A stretch of DNA of 64,000 bases from Pseudomonas frederiksbergensis (lineage in GTDB: Bacteria; Pseudomonadota; Gammaproteobacteria; Pseudomonadales; Pseudomonadaceae), in the NCBI RefSeq assembly GCF_000802155.2, contig NZ_JQGJ02000006.1:124001-188000 (forward strand). Reading direction: 5' to 3'. Position numbers and translations under genes: made by a program. The notes under the pieces are model-generated. The model searched no databases. It saw nothing but the letters and a program-made list of their open reading frames with translations, and had not been told where the DNA came from. Shown here piece after piece: positions 7,716 through 16,095 of the stretch (positions are counted from its first letter, which is position 1; each line of letters starts with the position of its first letter).

Positions 7716-9971
7716 ATGGGCATGGATTATCGAACGCCAAGGCTGACCGTCGTGGACTCGCGTCGTTTGGTGATCTGTTCGGTCGATTATTGCCGCACTA
7801 TTGAGGATGGCCCTGCGCAGCCGTATATCAGCCGAAATCTTTTTGACCTGGCGGGACGGGCAATCCGGCAGTGGGATCCGCGCCTCTGGGCCATGCAGGA
7901 AACGGATGAACGGGCGCCCGCCAATCTTTCAGCGGTTTATTCGTTGTCCGGCGCCACGCTGCATACGCTCAGTGTCGACGCGGGCACGCAGATTGACCTG
8001 CCGGGCCTCGCCGACGAAGTTCTGCTGGGCTGGGACAGCCGAGGGACACGGCGCGACATCCTCTATGACGACTCGCTCCGCCCCGTCGCGGTATTCGAGC
8101 AAGGCGATGGGCAGCCGCGTCGGTGTACCGAACGCATGGCTTATGGCTATCCGGGCCAGGGCGACCAGGACCATAACCAGTACGGGCAATTGATCCGCCA
8201 CGACGACACGGCGGGCACCTTGTCGCTGGCGTCCTTTACCTTGACCGGGCAAAACCTCACGCAGGATCGCCGCTTCATCCTCGATGCCGCTTTACCCGAT
8301 TGGCCGGAGGCTGAGGCCGATCGCGAACATCTGCTGGAGCCGGGAGAAGGCGCCGTTTCGATGTGGCGCTTTGGGCCGTTGGGCGATGTGCTGGAGCAGG
8401 TCGATGCCAGGGGCAATCGACAACGAGAGGACCTTACGCTCGATGGCCGGCTGTCCGGCAGCCAATTGCTGTTGGCAGGGCAAGGCGATTGGCAGGCGCT
8501 GGTGAGCAATATTCGCTATGACGCCGAAGGAAAAATCGAGCAGGAAACAGCCGGCAACGGCGTGCAGACTTCACTCACGTATGACCCGGAGGACGGACGC
8601 TTGTCCGAGCGCCAAGCCCTGCGCGCCGGCCAGGTGCTTCAACACTTGCGCTATGCCTATGACCCGATGGGCAACGTGCTGAGCATCGAAGACCAGGCCC
8701 AGCCGGTCCGCTACTTCGCCAACCAACGCATCGATCCGGTCAGTCGCTTTACCTACGACAGTCTTTATCGACTCATCGAAGCCACCGGTTGGGAGGCCGG
8801 TACGGCCAATCAAGGGCCCGACTCGCTGGGGCGAAGCGACCCGGCAGCGTTCAGCAACTATCGGCAAACCTACCGCTACGATGAGGGCGGTAACCTGCTG
8901 GAGCTGATTCACGTCGGTGCGCAAAGCCATGGCCGGGAAATCCAAGCGGCGCGCTACAGCAATCGCTGCCTGCCTTACCGCGACGGCATGCCGCCCACCG
9001 AGGACGAAATCGATGCTGCGTTTGATGCGCGGGGTAACTGCCTGGAACTGGACGCGGGTCGGTTGCTGGCCTGGGATCTGCGCAACCAGTTGAGGTCGGT
9101 CACGCCCATCGAGCGCGCCTCCGGGCTCAACGACAGCGAAGCGTATGTCTACGACGGTGGCGGGCCGCGGGCTCGCAAGCTTCGCACCCTGCAGACCGGC
9201 ACTCGTACGTTGGCCGCCGAGGTGCGTTATCTGCCGGGATTGGAGCTGCGTGCTGACAGTGGCACGGGCGAGGCGCTGCAGGTGATCATCGCCCAGGGCG
9301 GGCTCAGCGAGGTTCGGGTCCTGCATTGGGAAAGTACGCCGCCGACTGGGGAAAACGATCTCTATCGGTATAGCGTTGCCGATCACTTGGGCTCGGTCGG
9401 CCTGGAGCTTGGCCAAGATGGGCGGGTGATCAGTCGGGAGCATTTTTATCCGTTCGGTGAAACGGCTTATCTGGCTGGAGAGGATGCGATCGAGGTCGGC
9501 TACAAGACCGTTCGCTACTCGGGCAAGGAGCAGGATGCGACGGGGCTTTACTCCTATGGTTTCCGTTATTACATCCCGTGGTTGCAGCGCTGGGTGAATC
9601 CGGATCCGGCGGGGGCGGTGGACGGTTTGAACCTGTTTGTGATGGTGAGTAACAATCCGCTGACATTTGTGGATACGGATGGGCGCATAAAGGTAGAGGC
9701 GGCGGGTGATAAAGGAAGTGAAACGTCAGTTACACCCAGTGCTCCGCCGTTCAGGCCGCTGCCATTTATTCCCCAACCGCCTTCTGCGCCGGGGCCTCCT
9801 CCGCCACCGCCGTCTGCGCCGGGCCTGCCCCACCCGCCACCAGGGGCCGCTTCCCAGCAACCCGTCAAAAAAAATGGGTCATTAAAAAAGACCCCGCGTT
9901 GTATAAGCAGCAAGGGGGCGAATACCCTTACTACTCGTCATTTTCAATCACCCTTCAGAAGCTTGGTATAG
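7716..9971 (+). CDS. TccC-like Rhs toxin-carrier protein 1 (core and proline linker; toxin tip out of frame)
   Basis: This Rhs/YD-repeat protein resembles the C component of Tc insecticidal complexes. The core (residues 1 to about 650) has repeated Y-D motifs (YDPEDGRLSERQ, YDPMGNVLSIED, YDSLYRLIEATG, YRYDEGGNLLEL) and ends in the Rhs-associated signature: DHLGSVGLEL, FYPFGETAY, YRYSGKE-like VRYSGKEQDATGLY, WVNPDPAGAVDGLNLF and NNPLTFVDTDG, where related proteins self-cleave. A proline-rich linker (IPQPPSAPGPPPPPPSAPG) follows, as in other TccC proteins. In this frame the protein then reads 28 residues that look random and stops at 9971. The real toxin continues in the -1 frame. Start ATG at 7716 matches that of rhs2. 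Confidence 0.88.
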   Translation: MGMDYRTPRLTVVDSRRLVICSVDYCRTIEDGPAQPYISRNLFDLAGRAIRQWDPRLWAMQETDERAPANLSAVYSLSGATLHTLSVDAGTQIDLPGLADEVLLGWDSRGTRRDILYDDSLRPVAVFEQGDGQPRRCTERMAYGYPGQGDQDHNQYGQLIRHDDTAGTLSLASFTLTGQNLTQDRRFILDAALPDWPEAEADREHLLEPGEGAVSMWRFGPLGDVLEQVDARGNRQREDLTLDGRLSGSQLLLAGQGDWQALVSNIRYDAEGKIEQETAGNGVQTSLTYDPEDGRLSERQALRAGQVLQHLRYAYDPMGNVLSIEDQAQPVRYFANQRIDPVSRFTYDSLYRLIEATGWEAGTANQGPDSLGRSDPAAFSNYRQTYRYDEGGNLLELIHVGAQSHGREIQAARYSNRCLPYRDGMPPTEDEIDAAFDARGNCLELDAGRLLAWDLRNQLRSVTPIERASGLNDSEAYVYDGGGPRARKLRTLQTGTRTLAAEVRYLPGLELRADSGTGEALQVIIAQGGLSEVRVLHWESTPPTGENDLYRYSVADHLGSVGLELGQDGRVISREHFYPFGETAYLAGEDAIEVGYKTVRYSGKEQDATGLYSYGFRYYIPWLQRWVNPDPAGAVDGLNLFVMVSNNPLTFVDTDGRIKVEAAGDKGSETSVTPSAPPFRPLPFIPQPPSAPGPPPPPPSAPGLPHPPPGAASQQPVKKNGSLKKTPRCISSKGANTLTTRHFQSPFRSLV
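9867..9890 (+). other. Frameshift site: A8 tract and A_AAA_AAG heptamer joining Rhs core to toxin
   Basis: An eight-A run lies at 9867-9874 and a TTA-AAA-AAG stretch at 9882-9890. In the Rhs frame the codons are AAA (9885) and AAG (9888) preceded by A, which is exactly the A_AAA_AAG slippery heptamer used by dnaX and by IS3 elements for -1 frameshifting. The A8 run likewise contains A_AAA_AAT in phase. A -1 shift at either site leads straight into a seamless toxin frame (reading KKDPALYKQQGGEY). Loss of one A from the A8 run would do the same. This may therefore be programmed, phase-variable, a decaying mutation or a base-calling error. Confidence 0.6.
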
Positions 9972-10540
9972 AGCATTACAGCCTGATTGCTGATAAGGAT
10001 GAATTCGTAACAGCGTGGCGTGAGGTAGGAAATAACATGATCCCGCCTGCGAGAAATATAGATCATGAGAAAGCTCTGGAAGTCCAAAGTGTCATGGGGG
10101 AAATAGACTCAGAATGGTCCAGCTATCATCGAGCAGATGTGACGGAAGTTTTTCGCGGGGACTCGCCAGCCGTATTGAACAGCTACACATGGCTTGCCGA
10201 ATTTACAGAACGGCACGCTGACACCGCTACAGAAATAATGCTGGATTTAGAAATCACTTCTCCGTTGATCATGTCAACGGCAAAGGACCCAAGCATGGGG
10301 TATGTATCCGGTAAATCAATAATGTGGCACTTCGAGCTGGACTCTGGACATGCGGGGGTTTCAGAAGGGTTATATGCATCTGAGGGCGAAGTGACGTTTC
10401 CGATATACAACAAAATCAAAATAACTTCGTTGCAATTTATCCCGAAAGGAAATGCCTATATGGACGACGCAAAGCGATTCGGAACGGCGCATAGATACGT
10501 AGTAAAAGCCAGGATGTTGCGCCGTTCAGCATCAAGCTAA
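9899..10540 (+). CDS. Rhs1 C-terminal toxin tip, ADP-ribosyltransferase-like, in the -1 frame
   Basis: About 213 residues in frame -1 relative to rhs1. The first in-frame start-like codon is TTG at 9899, but the protein sense runs back to about 9866, showing it is the tail of the Rhs protein and not an independent gene. Three pieces match the R-S-E pattern of ADP-ribosyltransferase toxins in order: VFRGDSP (Arg), SPLIMSTAKDPS (Ser-Thr) and ASEGEVTFP (the E-x-E region, which reads Glu-Gly-Glu). TccC3/TccC5 of Photorhabdus carry ADP-ribosyltransferases at the same position. AT content is higher than in the core, as is usual for swapped toxin tips. No immunity gene is seen, consistent with Tc-type rather than interbacterial Rhs toxins. 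Confidence 0.62.
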   Translation: MYKQQGGEYPYYSSFSITLQKLGIEHYSLIADKDEFVTAWREVGNNMIPPARNIDHEKALEVQSVMGEIDSEWSSYHRADVTEVFRGDSPAVLNSYTWLAEFTERHADTATEIMLDLEITSPLIMSTAKDPSMGYVSGKSIMWHFELDSGHAGVSEGLYASEGEVTFPIYNKIKITSLQFIPKGNAYMDDAKRFGTAHRYVVKARMLRRSASS

Positions 10541-10559
10541 GCGTTGGATGGCCAGGAAA

Positions 10560-10622
10560 TATAAAAAGCCCCCACCCAACCCACTGCGGATAGAGATGCA
10601 GTGGGCTGGATGGGAGCTTCTT
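10560..10622. terminator. Bidirectional terminator after rhs1 (copy of the algA terminator)
   Basis: A long imperfect hairpin: CCCAACCCACTGC pairs with GCAGTGGGCTGG, extended by AAGCCCC..GGAGCTT, with A-rich sequence on the left and TTCTTG on the right. It is nearly the same as 13781-13839 at the end of algA, so it was copied along with the rhs duplication. Confidence 0.75.
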
Positions 10623-10648
10623 GTACGACTGATCGGTGTTGCTGATCG

Positions 10649-10806
10649 TTACTGCGCGATGGTCTTCACCGACACGCCGCGTTCGATCGGCGTCGAGCGC
10701 CCATAGATATCCTCGAAACGCTCGATGTCATCTTCGCCCAGGTAGCTGTCGGACTGCACTTCGATGATTTGCGGCGGGATCTTGCCTGGGTTGCATAGGT
10801 GGTGAA
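10649..10806 (-). pseudogene. algA: Duplicated 3' fragment of algA
   Basis: The minus strand encodes the last ~51 residues of AlgA ([17 protein letters not shown]... ending KTIAQ, stop at 10649). They differ from the true algA C-terminus at only a few residues, while upstream of about 10806 the similarity ends and unrelated sequence follows ([12 protein letters not shown]...). There is no promoter or catalytic domain, so it is a dead remnant. Its base differences from the real algA end (13853-14010) show that the duplication is not recent or that the copy came from another strain. Confidence 0.9.
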
Positions 10807-10954
10807 GCCATGCATTGGAGCAATTGGGCAGCAGGGAAATTTCTTCCTTCTCTACCGCCGGTCGCCACTGTGACATCTGACAGTAGGCAGTGGTGCTGGT
10901 CCTTGGCTTAGATGACGTGCAACAACCCTGGCGCTACGACGGGACACTGGATTG

Positions 10955-13780
10955 ATGGGCATGGATCATCGAACACCAACACTGATTGTCTCCGATCCGC
11001 GTCGCTTTGCGGTTCGCTCGGTCGGCTATTGCCGCGGCCTTGAGAGGAGCGCCACGCAGCTGCGCCTCAATCGCAATCTCTTTGACGTGGCGGGACGTGC
11101 GATTAAACAATGGGATTCGCGCTTGTGGGCCTTGCAGCAGACCGATGAATCGGCGCCGGCCAATCTCTCGGCGATTTACTCGCTGTCCGGCGCCACCCTG
11201 CTTACGGACAGCGTCGATGCCGGCATCCAGATCGGTCTGCCAGGCCTCGCCGACGAAGGCTTGCTGGGCTGGGATGGTCGAGGCACGCGACGGGAGACGC
11301 TCTACGATGACTCGCTGCGTCCCGTGGCGGTGTTCGAGCAAGGTGACGAGATGCCGCGTCGGTGCACCGAGCGCATGACCTACGGATATCCGGGCCAGGG
11401 CGATCAGGAGTACAACCAGTACCGGCAATTGATCCGCCATGACGACACGGCGGGTACCTTGTTGCTGGCGTCCTTTGCGTTGACCGGGCAAAACCTCATG
11501 CAGGACCGTCGTTTCATCCTCGATGCGGCTTTGCCCGATTGGCTGGAGCTTGAAGCCGACCGCGAGTCCTTGCTTGAACCCGGCGACGGCGCCGTTTCGA
11601 CATGGTGCGTCGGCCCGCTGGGTGATGTGCTGGAGCAGGTCGATGCCAGGGAAAATCAACAATCCCAGAGCTTGACGCTCGATGGTCGGCTGTCTGGCAG
11701 CCAATTGCTGCTGAAGGGGCAGGGGGAGTGGCAGTCCTTGGTGAGTGATATTCGCTACGACGCCCAGGGGCGGATCGAACAGGAGATGGCCGGCAATGGC
11801 CTGTGGACCACGCTTACGTACAGCCCCGAAGACGGGCGCCTGATGGAGCGTCAAGCCGTGCGCGCCGGCCAGGTGTTGCAACATCTGCGCTACGACTATG
11901 ACCCCATGGGCAATGTGCTGGGCATTGAGGACCTGGCCCAGCCAGTACGCTATTTCGCCAACCAGCGCATCGACCCGATCAGTCGCTTTGTCTACGACAG
12001 TCTCTACCAACTGATCGAAGCCACCGGCTGGGAGGCGGGCACGAGCAATCAGGGGCCCGACTCCGTGGGGCGCAACGACCCGGCGGCGGTCAGCAATTAT
12101 CGGCAAACCTATCGCTACGATGAGGCCGGTAATTTATTGGAGCTGACGCACATCGGCGCTCAAAGTCATGGTCGCGAAATCAAAGCGGCTCGCTACAGTA
12201 ATCGCTGCTTGCCGTACCGCAACGGTGTGCCACCCACGGAAGAAGAAATTGCAGCCGCGTTTGATGCGCGAGGTAATTGCCTGGAACTGGACGCGGGTCG
12301 GTTCCTGGCCTGGGACTTACGCAACCAATTGGATTCGGTTACGCCCATCGAGCGCGACTCGGGTCTCAACGACAGCGAGGCGTACGTCTACGACGGCGGG
12401 GGCCAACGGGTGCGCAAGCTGCGCACGCTGCACACTGGCACTCGTACGCTGGCCGCCGAGGTGCGTTATCTGCCGGGATTGGAGCTGCGTGCCGACAGTG
12501 GCACGGGCGAGGCATTGCAAGTGATCGTCGCCCAGGTTGGGCTCAGCGAAGTTCGGGTGTTGCATTGGGAAAACACGCCGCCGACCGGAGAGAACGACGC
12601 TTACCGATTCAGCGTTACCGATCATCTGGGTTCGATCGGCCTGGAGGTCGCCCTTGATGGACGGCTTATCAGCCGTGAGCATTTTTATCCCTTTGGTGAG
12701 ACTGCTTATCTAGCTGGGGAAGACGCGATCGAGGTGGGTTACAAAACGGTGCGTTATTCGGGCAAGGAGCGGGATGCGACGGGGCTTTACTACTATGGTT
12801 TTCGTTATTACATCCCCTGGTTGCAGCGCTGGGTGAACCCGGATCCGGCGGGGCAAGTTGACGGATTCAATCTGTTCCGGATGCTCAGGAACTGCCCACT
12901 CAGTTATAAGGACGACTCAGGCGGGAACAGTTTCCAAGTGACCGCTGACAATCGCTTCGATGTACTAAATGAGTCTGAGACAAAGGCGATGGATACGGGC
13001 AGCGTACTTATCGCCCGCGGGCTGGAGAACTTTCCAGAAGCAGCGAGGCAAAAGGTTGACGCTGCCTTCACGGAGGGTGAGCTCTGGCTGCGTGAGGCGA
13101 TGAAGGCGCTATCCTCAAGCACGCTGAGTTCAAGCACCAAGATACTTTTCGAAAAATTTTTTGGAAAAGATGCTCTTGCCAACGAGAAGGGCACCGATGG
13201 TCTACGAATAGCCTTGCAAGAGAAGCTGAATGACTTAAGTAATTACCTGCGCGACCTCAAGGGGAGCGATAGCTGGAGGCTAGGGTTGGTGAAGTTTGGA
13301 CGAGCTGGGGTCAATGGGGAGACGGCATATAACAACAGTCAACATCATAATGTATGGTTGAGTTTGGATCTGATTGAAAAATCACATGTTCTAGGGGTGG
13401 CGAGTACCTTAGTGCATGAGGCTGCCCATGCCATGTATGCTGGGGGAGGCCAGCATGTTCGGGACTTTTGGTATCTTCCAGAAACGTTGCCGGCGGACGC
13501 AACTTCAGAAGATATTGATACTTATCCCCTGCTCAAAATTTTAATGTCCGAGGATGTTGTAAGCCAGGGACCTATAGAGGAACGAATGAACTCCAGTGGT
13601 CGCAAAGCGTACGAAGGGACCATTAATGCTTCTCTGAAGCAATCGGGACAATCGCCTGCTAAGTCCCCAGAGGAACGAAGGACGGCATTCGTTAAAAATC
13701 CACGGGTACGTGTCGCTGTGATCATGCGTAATGCAGATTCATACCCCGGATTGTTAATGAATTTTCGAAGAAAGAACTAA
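10955..13780 (+). CDS. TccC-like Rhs toxin-carrier protein 2 with HExxH zinc-peptidase-like tip
   Basis: The 941-residue protein has a core (1 to about 650) almost the same as Rhs1, with the same YD repeats and the terminal signature DPAGQVDGFNLF..DDSG. It then diverges completely into a ~290-residue tip. The tip contains a zinc-peptidase motif, LVHEAAHAM, with His821-Glu822 and His825, followed by GGGQHVRDFWYLPE. This recalls metallopeptidase toxins such as the lysine-specific (M35-like) family, but I cannot identify the third zinc ligand. There is no proline linker. Tip codon use is more AT-rich than the core. The start is ATG at 10955, aligning with MGMDYRTP of Rhs1; a TTG at 10952 is also in frame. 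Unlike rhs1, this gene is uninterrupted. Confidence 0.85.
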   Translation: MGMDHRTPTLIVSDPRRFAVRSVGYCRGLERSATQLRLNRNLFDVAGRAIKQWDSRLWALQQTDESAPANLSAIYSLSGATLLTDSVDAGIQIGLPGLADEGLLGWDGRGTRRETLYDDSLRPVAVFEQGDEMPRRCTERMTYGYPGQGDQEYNQYRQLIRHDDTAGTLLLASFALTGQNLMQDRRFILDAALPDWLELEADRESLLEPGDGAVSTWCVGPLGDVLEQVDARENQQSQSLTLDGRLSGSQLLLKGQGEWQSLVSDIRYDAQGRIEQEMAGNGLWTTLTYSPEDGRLMERQAVRAGQVLQHLRYDYDPMGNVLGIEDLAQPVRYFANQRIDPISRFVYDSLYQLIEATGWEAGTSNQGPDSVGRNDPAAVSNYRQTYRYDEAGNLLELTHIGAQSHGREIKAARYSNRCLPYRNGVPPTEEEIAAAFDARGNCLELDAGRFLAWDLRNQLDSVTPIERDSGLNDSEAYVYDGGGQRVRKLRTLHTGTRTLAAEVRYLPGLELRADSGTGEALQVIVAQVGLSEVRVLHWENTPPTGENDAYRFSVTDHLGSIGLEVALDGRLISREHFYPFGETAYLAGEDAIEVGYKTVRYSGKERDATGLYYYGFRYYIPWLQRWVNPDPAGQVDGFNLFRMLRNCPLSYKDDSGGNSFQVTADNRFDVLNESETKAMDTGSVLIARGLENFPEAARQKVDAAFTEGELWLREAMKALSSSTLSSSTKILFEKFFGKDALANEKGTDGLRIALQEKLNDLSNYLRDLKGSDSWRLGLVKFGRAGVNGETAYNNSQHHNVWLSLDLIEKSHVLGVASTLVHEAAHAMYAGGGQHVRDFWYLPETLPADATSEDIDTYPLLKILMSEDVVSQGPIEERMNSSGRKAYEGTINASLKQSGQSPAKSPEERRTAFVKNPRVRVAVIMRNADSYPGLLMNFRRKN

Positions 13781-13839
13781 AAAGCCCCCACCCAACCCAC
13801 TGCGGATAGGGGACGCAGTGGGCTGGATGAGGGCTTCTT
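13781..13839. terminator. Bidirectional terminator between rhs2 and algA
   Basis: A hairpin with arms AAGCCCC.CCCAACCCACTGC and GCAGTGGGCTGG.GAGGGCTT, preceded by AAAA and followed by CTTGTT. It lies between the convergent rhs2 stop (13780) and algA stop (13853), so it can end transcription of both, including the alginate operon. Confidence 0.78.
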
Positions 13840-13852
13840 GTTCTGCTGATCG

Positions 13853-15304
13853 TTACTGCGCGATGGTCTTCACCGACACGCCGCGTTCGATCGGAGTGGA
13901 ACGACCGTAGATATCTTCGAAACGCTCGATGTCGTCTTCGCCCAGGTAGCTACCGGACTGCACTTCGATGATCTCCAGCGGGATCTTGCCCGGGTTGCGC
14001 AGGCGGTGGACCGACGCGATCGGGATGTAGGTCGACTGGTTTTCAGTGAGCAGGAACACGTTCTCGTCACAGGTCACTTCGGCGGTGCCGCTGACCACGA
14101 TCCAGTGTTCGGCACGGTGGTGGTGCATCTGCAGCGACAGGCACGCGCCCGGCTTGACCGAGATGTGCTTGACCTGGAAACGACCGCCCATGTCCACCGA
14201 ATCATAGGAGCCCCACGGACGATAGACCTCGCAGTGGTTCTGGGTTTCGGTGCGGCCCTGGGCGTTGAGGGTGTTGACCAGTTGCTTGACGCCTTGGACC
14301 TTGTCCTTGTGGGCGATCATCATGGCGTCCTTGGTCTCCACCACGACGATGTTGTCCAGGCCGATCACCGACACCAGCTTGCCGTTGCCGTGGATCATGC
14401 AGTTGCGGCTGTCCTGGATCACGACGTCGCCCTTGGTGACGTTGCCGTTGGTGTCCTTGGCGTTGACTTCCCACAGCGATGCCCAGCAACCGACGTCGCT
14501 CCAGCCGGCCGACAGCGGCACTACGCAGGCGCGTTGGGTTTTTTCCATCACGGCGTAGTCGATGGAGTTGTCCGGGCAGCAGGCGAAAGTGGCGTCGTCG
14601 AAGGTGATGGTGTCGGCGGTCTGCTCGCTGCGCTCCAGGGTCAGCAGGCAGGTGTCGTAGATGTCCGGATCGTGCTTCTTCAGTTCTTCGAGGAAGCGGC
14701 TGGCGCGGAACAGGAACATGCCGCTGTTCCAGAAGTAACCGCCGGCTTCGACGAACTCGGTGGCGCGCTTGACGTCGGGTTTCTCGACGAAGTGCGAGAC
14801 GCGGCTCACGCCTTCAGGCAGCAGCGCATCGTTGGTCGACTTGATGTAGCCATAGCCGGTTTCCGGCTTGGTGGCCGGTACGCCGAACAGCACCATTTCG
14901 CCACGTTCGGCGGCCACGGTTGCCAGGGCGAGGGCGCGTTGCAGGGCCTTCTGATCTTCGATGACGTGGTCGGCTGGCAACACCAGCATCAGTTCGTCGC
15001 GGCCTTCGTTGACCAGCATCATCGCGGTCAGGGCCACGGCTGGCGCGGTGTTGCGACCGAACGGCTCCATCAGGATGCGCTGGGCCTCCAGGTTCTGGCC
15101 GGACAGCTGCTCGTTGACGATGAAGCGGTGCTCTTTGTTGCAGACCACGATCGGGGTGTCCATGCCTTCGAACACCAGGCGCTCGAGGGTCTGCTGGAAC
15201 AGGGTGTGTTCGCCGGTCAGGGCCAGGAACTGTTTAGGGAACTGCTTGCGCGAAAGCGGCCAAAGACGTGAGCCGCTACCACCTGACAAGATCACCGGAA
15301 TCAT
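13853..15304 (-). CDS. algA: Mannose-1-phosphate guanylyltransferase / mannose-6-phosphate isomerase
   Basis: The 483-residue bifunctional enzyme is the last gene of the alginate operon. The N-terminal nucleotidyltransferase domain has the pyrophosphorylase signature GGSGSRLWPLSRKQFPK (residues 8-24) and FVEKP. The C-terminal cupin isomerase domain has the metal-binding stretch LQMHHHRAEHW. It converts fructose-6-phosphate to mannose-6-phosphate and later mannose-1-phosphate to GDP-mannose (AlgC supplies the mutase step from elsewhere), feeding AlgD. Length equals that of P. aeruginosa AlgA. It is separated from algF by 110 nt holding a strong hairpin. Confidence 0.97.
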   Translation of the reverse strand: MIPVILSGGSGSRLWPLSRKQFPKQFLALTGEHTLFQQTLERLVFEGMDTPIVVCNKEHRFIVNEQLSGQNLEAQRILMEPFGRNTAPAVALTAMMLVNEGRDELMLVLPADHVIEDQKALQRALALATVAAERGEMVLFGVPATKPETGYGYIKSTNDALLPEGVSRVSHFVEKPDVKRATEFVEAGGYFWNSGMFLFRASRFLEELKKHDPDIYDTCLLTLERSEQTADTITFDDATFACCPDNSIDYAVMEKTQRACVVPLSAGWSDVGCWASLWEVNAKDTNGNVTKGDVVIQDSRNCMIHGNGKLVSVIGLDNIVVVETKDAMMIAHKDKVQGVKQLVNTLNAQGRTETQNHCEVYRPWGSYDSVDMGGRFQVKHISVKPGACLSLQMHHHRAEHWIVVSGTAEVTCDENVFLLTENQSTYIPIASVHRLRNPGKIPLEIIEVQSGSYLGEDDIERFEDIYGRSTPIERGVSVKTIAQ

Positions 15305-15380
15305 GTGTGTTACTCCTACAAAATCGAAATGGTTTTAGAGCTACTGCGTTCTGTCGTTTCACTCTCTTGTTTTTGTTCCG

Positions 15381-15410
15381 TGCCCGGGCGGCCCTCAGGC
15401 CACCCGGGCA
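15381..15410 (-). other. Intercistronic hairpin between algF and algA
   Basis: A near-perfect inverted repeat, TGCCCGGG.GGCC / GGCC.CCCGGGCA with a 4-nt loop, lies right after the algF stop. On the minus strand it is followed by TGAGGGCC-like GC sequence and then a run resembling GAACAAAAACAAG, not a T-tract, so it looks more like an RNA-stabilising or attenuating stem than a full terminator. Confidence 0.55.
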
Positions 15411-15415
15411 AATGA

Positions 15416-16081
15416 TCAGCGGGTGGAAACCGGGCGCTTGACCCAGACCGGCGACAGGTTGCTACCCGAACCGGTCACATACAGCACGGCCGCTTCGCCG
15501 CGCTCCAGGGCGACTGGCTTCAGATCGCCAACTTTCTTGTCGCCTTCGAACAGGGCCAGGCTGACTTTCACCGGGTTGATTTCACGCTCGCCACGGCCCT
15601 TGGCCGCTACGTTCGGAACCACTTCGGTCTTGCCGTCGGCAGTCTTGAGGGTCAGGGCTTTGTCGCTGAGGTTCTGTACGCGTACCAGGGATTTCTGCTT
15701 GTTCTTGAACGGTGGTTCTTCGATCAGTTGTGGCTGGCCGCTGGCGTTGTTGACCAGGGTGTAATAGTGATCGGAAGCCAGTTTAACCGGTACGGTCTGG
15801 CTGCCTACCTTGGCGCTGTAGTCGCCGCCAGGCATGAAGCTGAAGTCGCTGCTGGCCAGTGGGGCTACGTCGCTGATATTGGTGCTGCCGACGGTGGCGC
15901 TGACTTCGGCGTTGCTGGCGTTGTAGACCCGCACGAAGCTCGAACCTTTTGGCGCGACCGGACCATAGAGGGCCGAGTCACCGGCGAAGGCCGAGAAGGA
16001 AAGGGCGCTCATGCTGGCGACCAGGGCAACGGCCTTGAAGGAGCGAGCAGCGAGACGGCGAGGAGTAGTGTTGAAAGTCAT
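15416..16081 (-). CDS. algF: Alginate O-acetylation protein AlgF
   Basis: The 221-residue periplasmic protein starts at 16081 (MTFNTTPRRLAARSFKAV), with a signal peptide ending near SALSFSAFAGD. The open frame extends 35 codons further upstream into algJ, but an AGAGAGGTCCACC site precedes the chosen ATG. The mature part is beta-rich and matches AlgF in length. AlgF works with AlgI, AlgJ and AlgX to acetylate mannuronate residues of alginate in the periplasm. It follows algJ by 14 nt. Confidence 0.94.
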   Translation of the reverse strand: MTFNTTPRRLAARSFKAVALVASMSALSFSAFAGDSALYGPVAPKGSSFVRVYNASNAEVSATVGSTNISDVAPLASSDFSFMPGGDYSAKVGSQTVPVKLASDHYYTLVNNASGQPQLIEEPPFKNKQKSLVRVQNLSDKALTLKTADGKTEVVPNVAAKGRGEREINPVKVSLALFEGDKKVGDLKPVALERGEAAVLYVTGSGSNLSPVWVKRPVSTR

Positions 16082-16095
16082 GGTGGACCTCTCTT

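Noticed and set aside
10934..12106. Minus-strand frame of 390 codons over rhs2
   Set aside because: Mirror of the rhs coding strand; the same shadow occurs over rhs1, showing it comes from core composition.
14006..15271. Plus-strand frame of about 420 codons over algA
   Set aside because: Antisense shadow of algA with His/Val/Gly-rich random composition.
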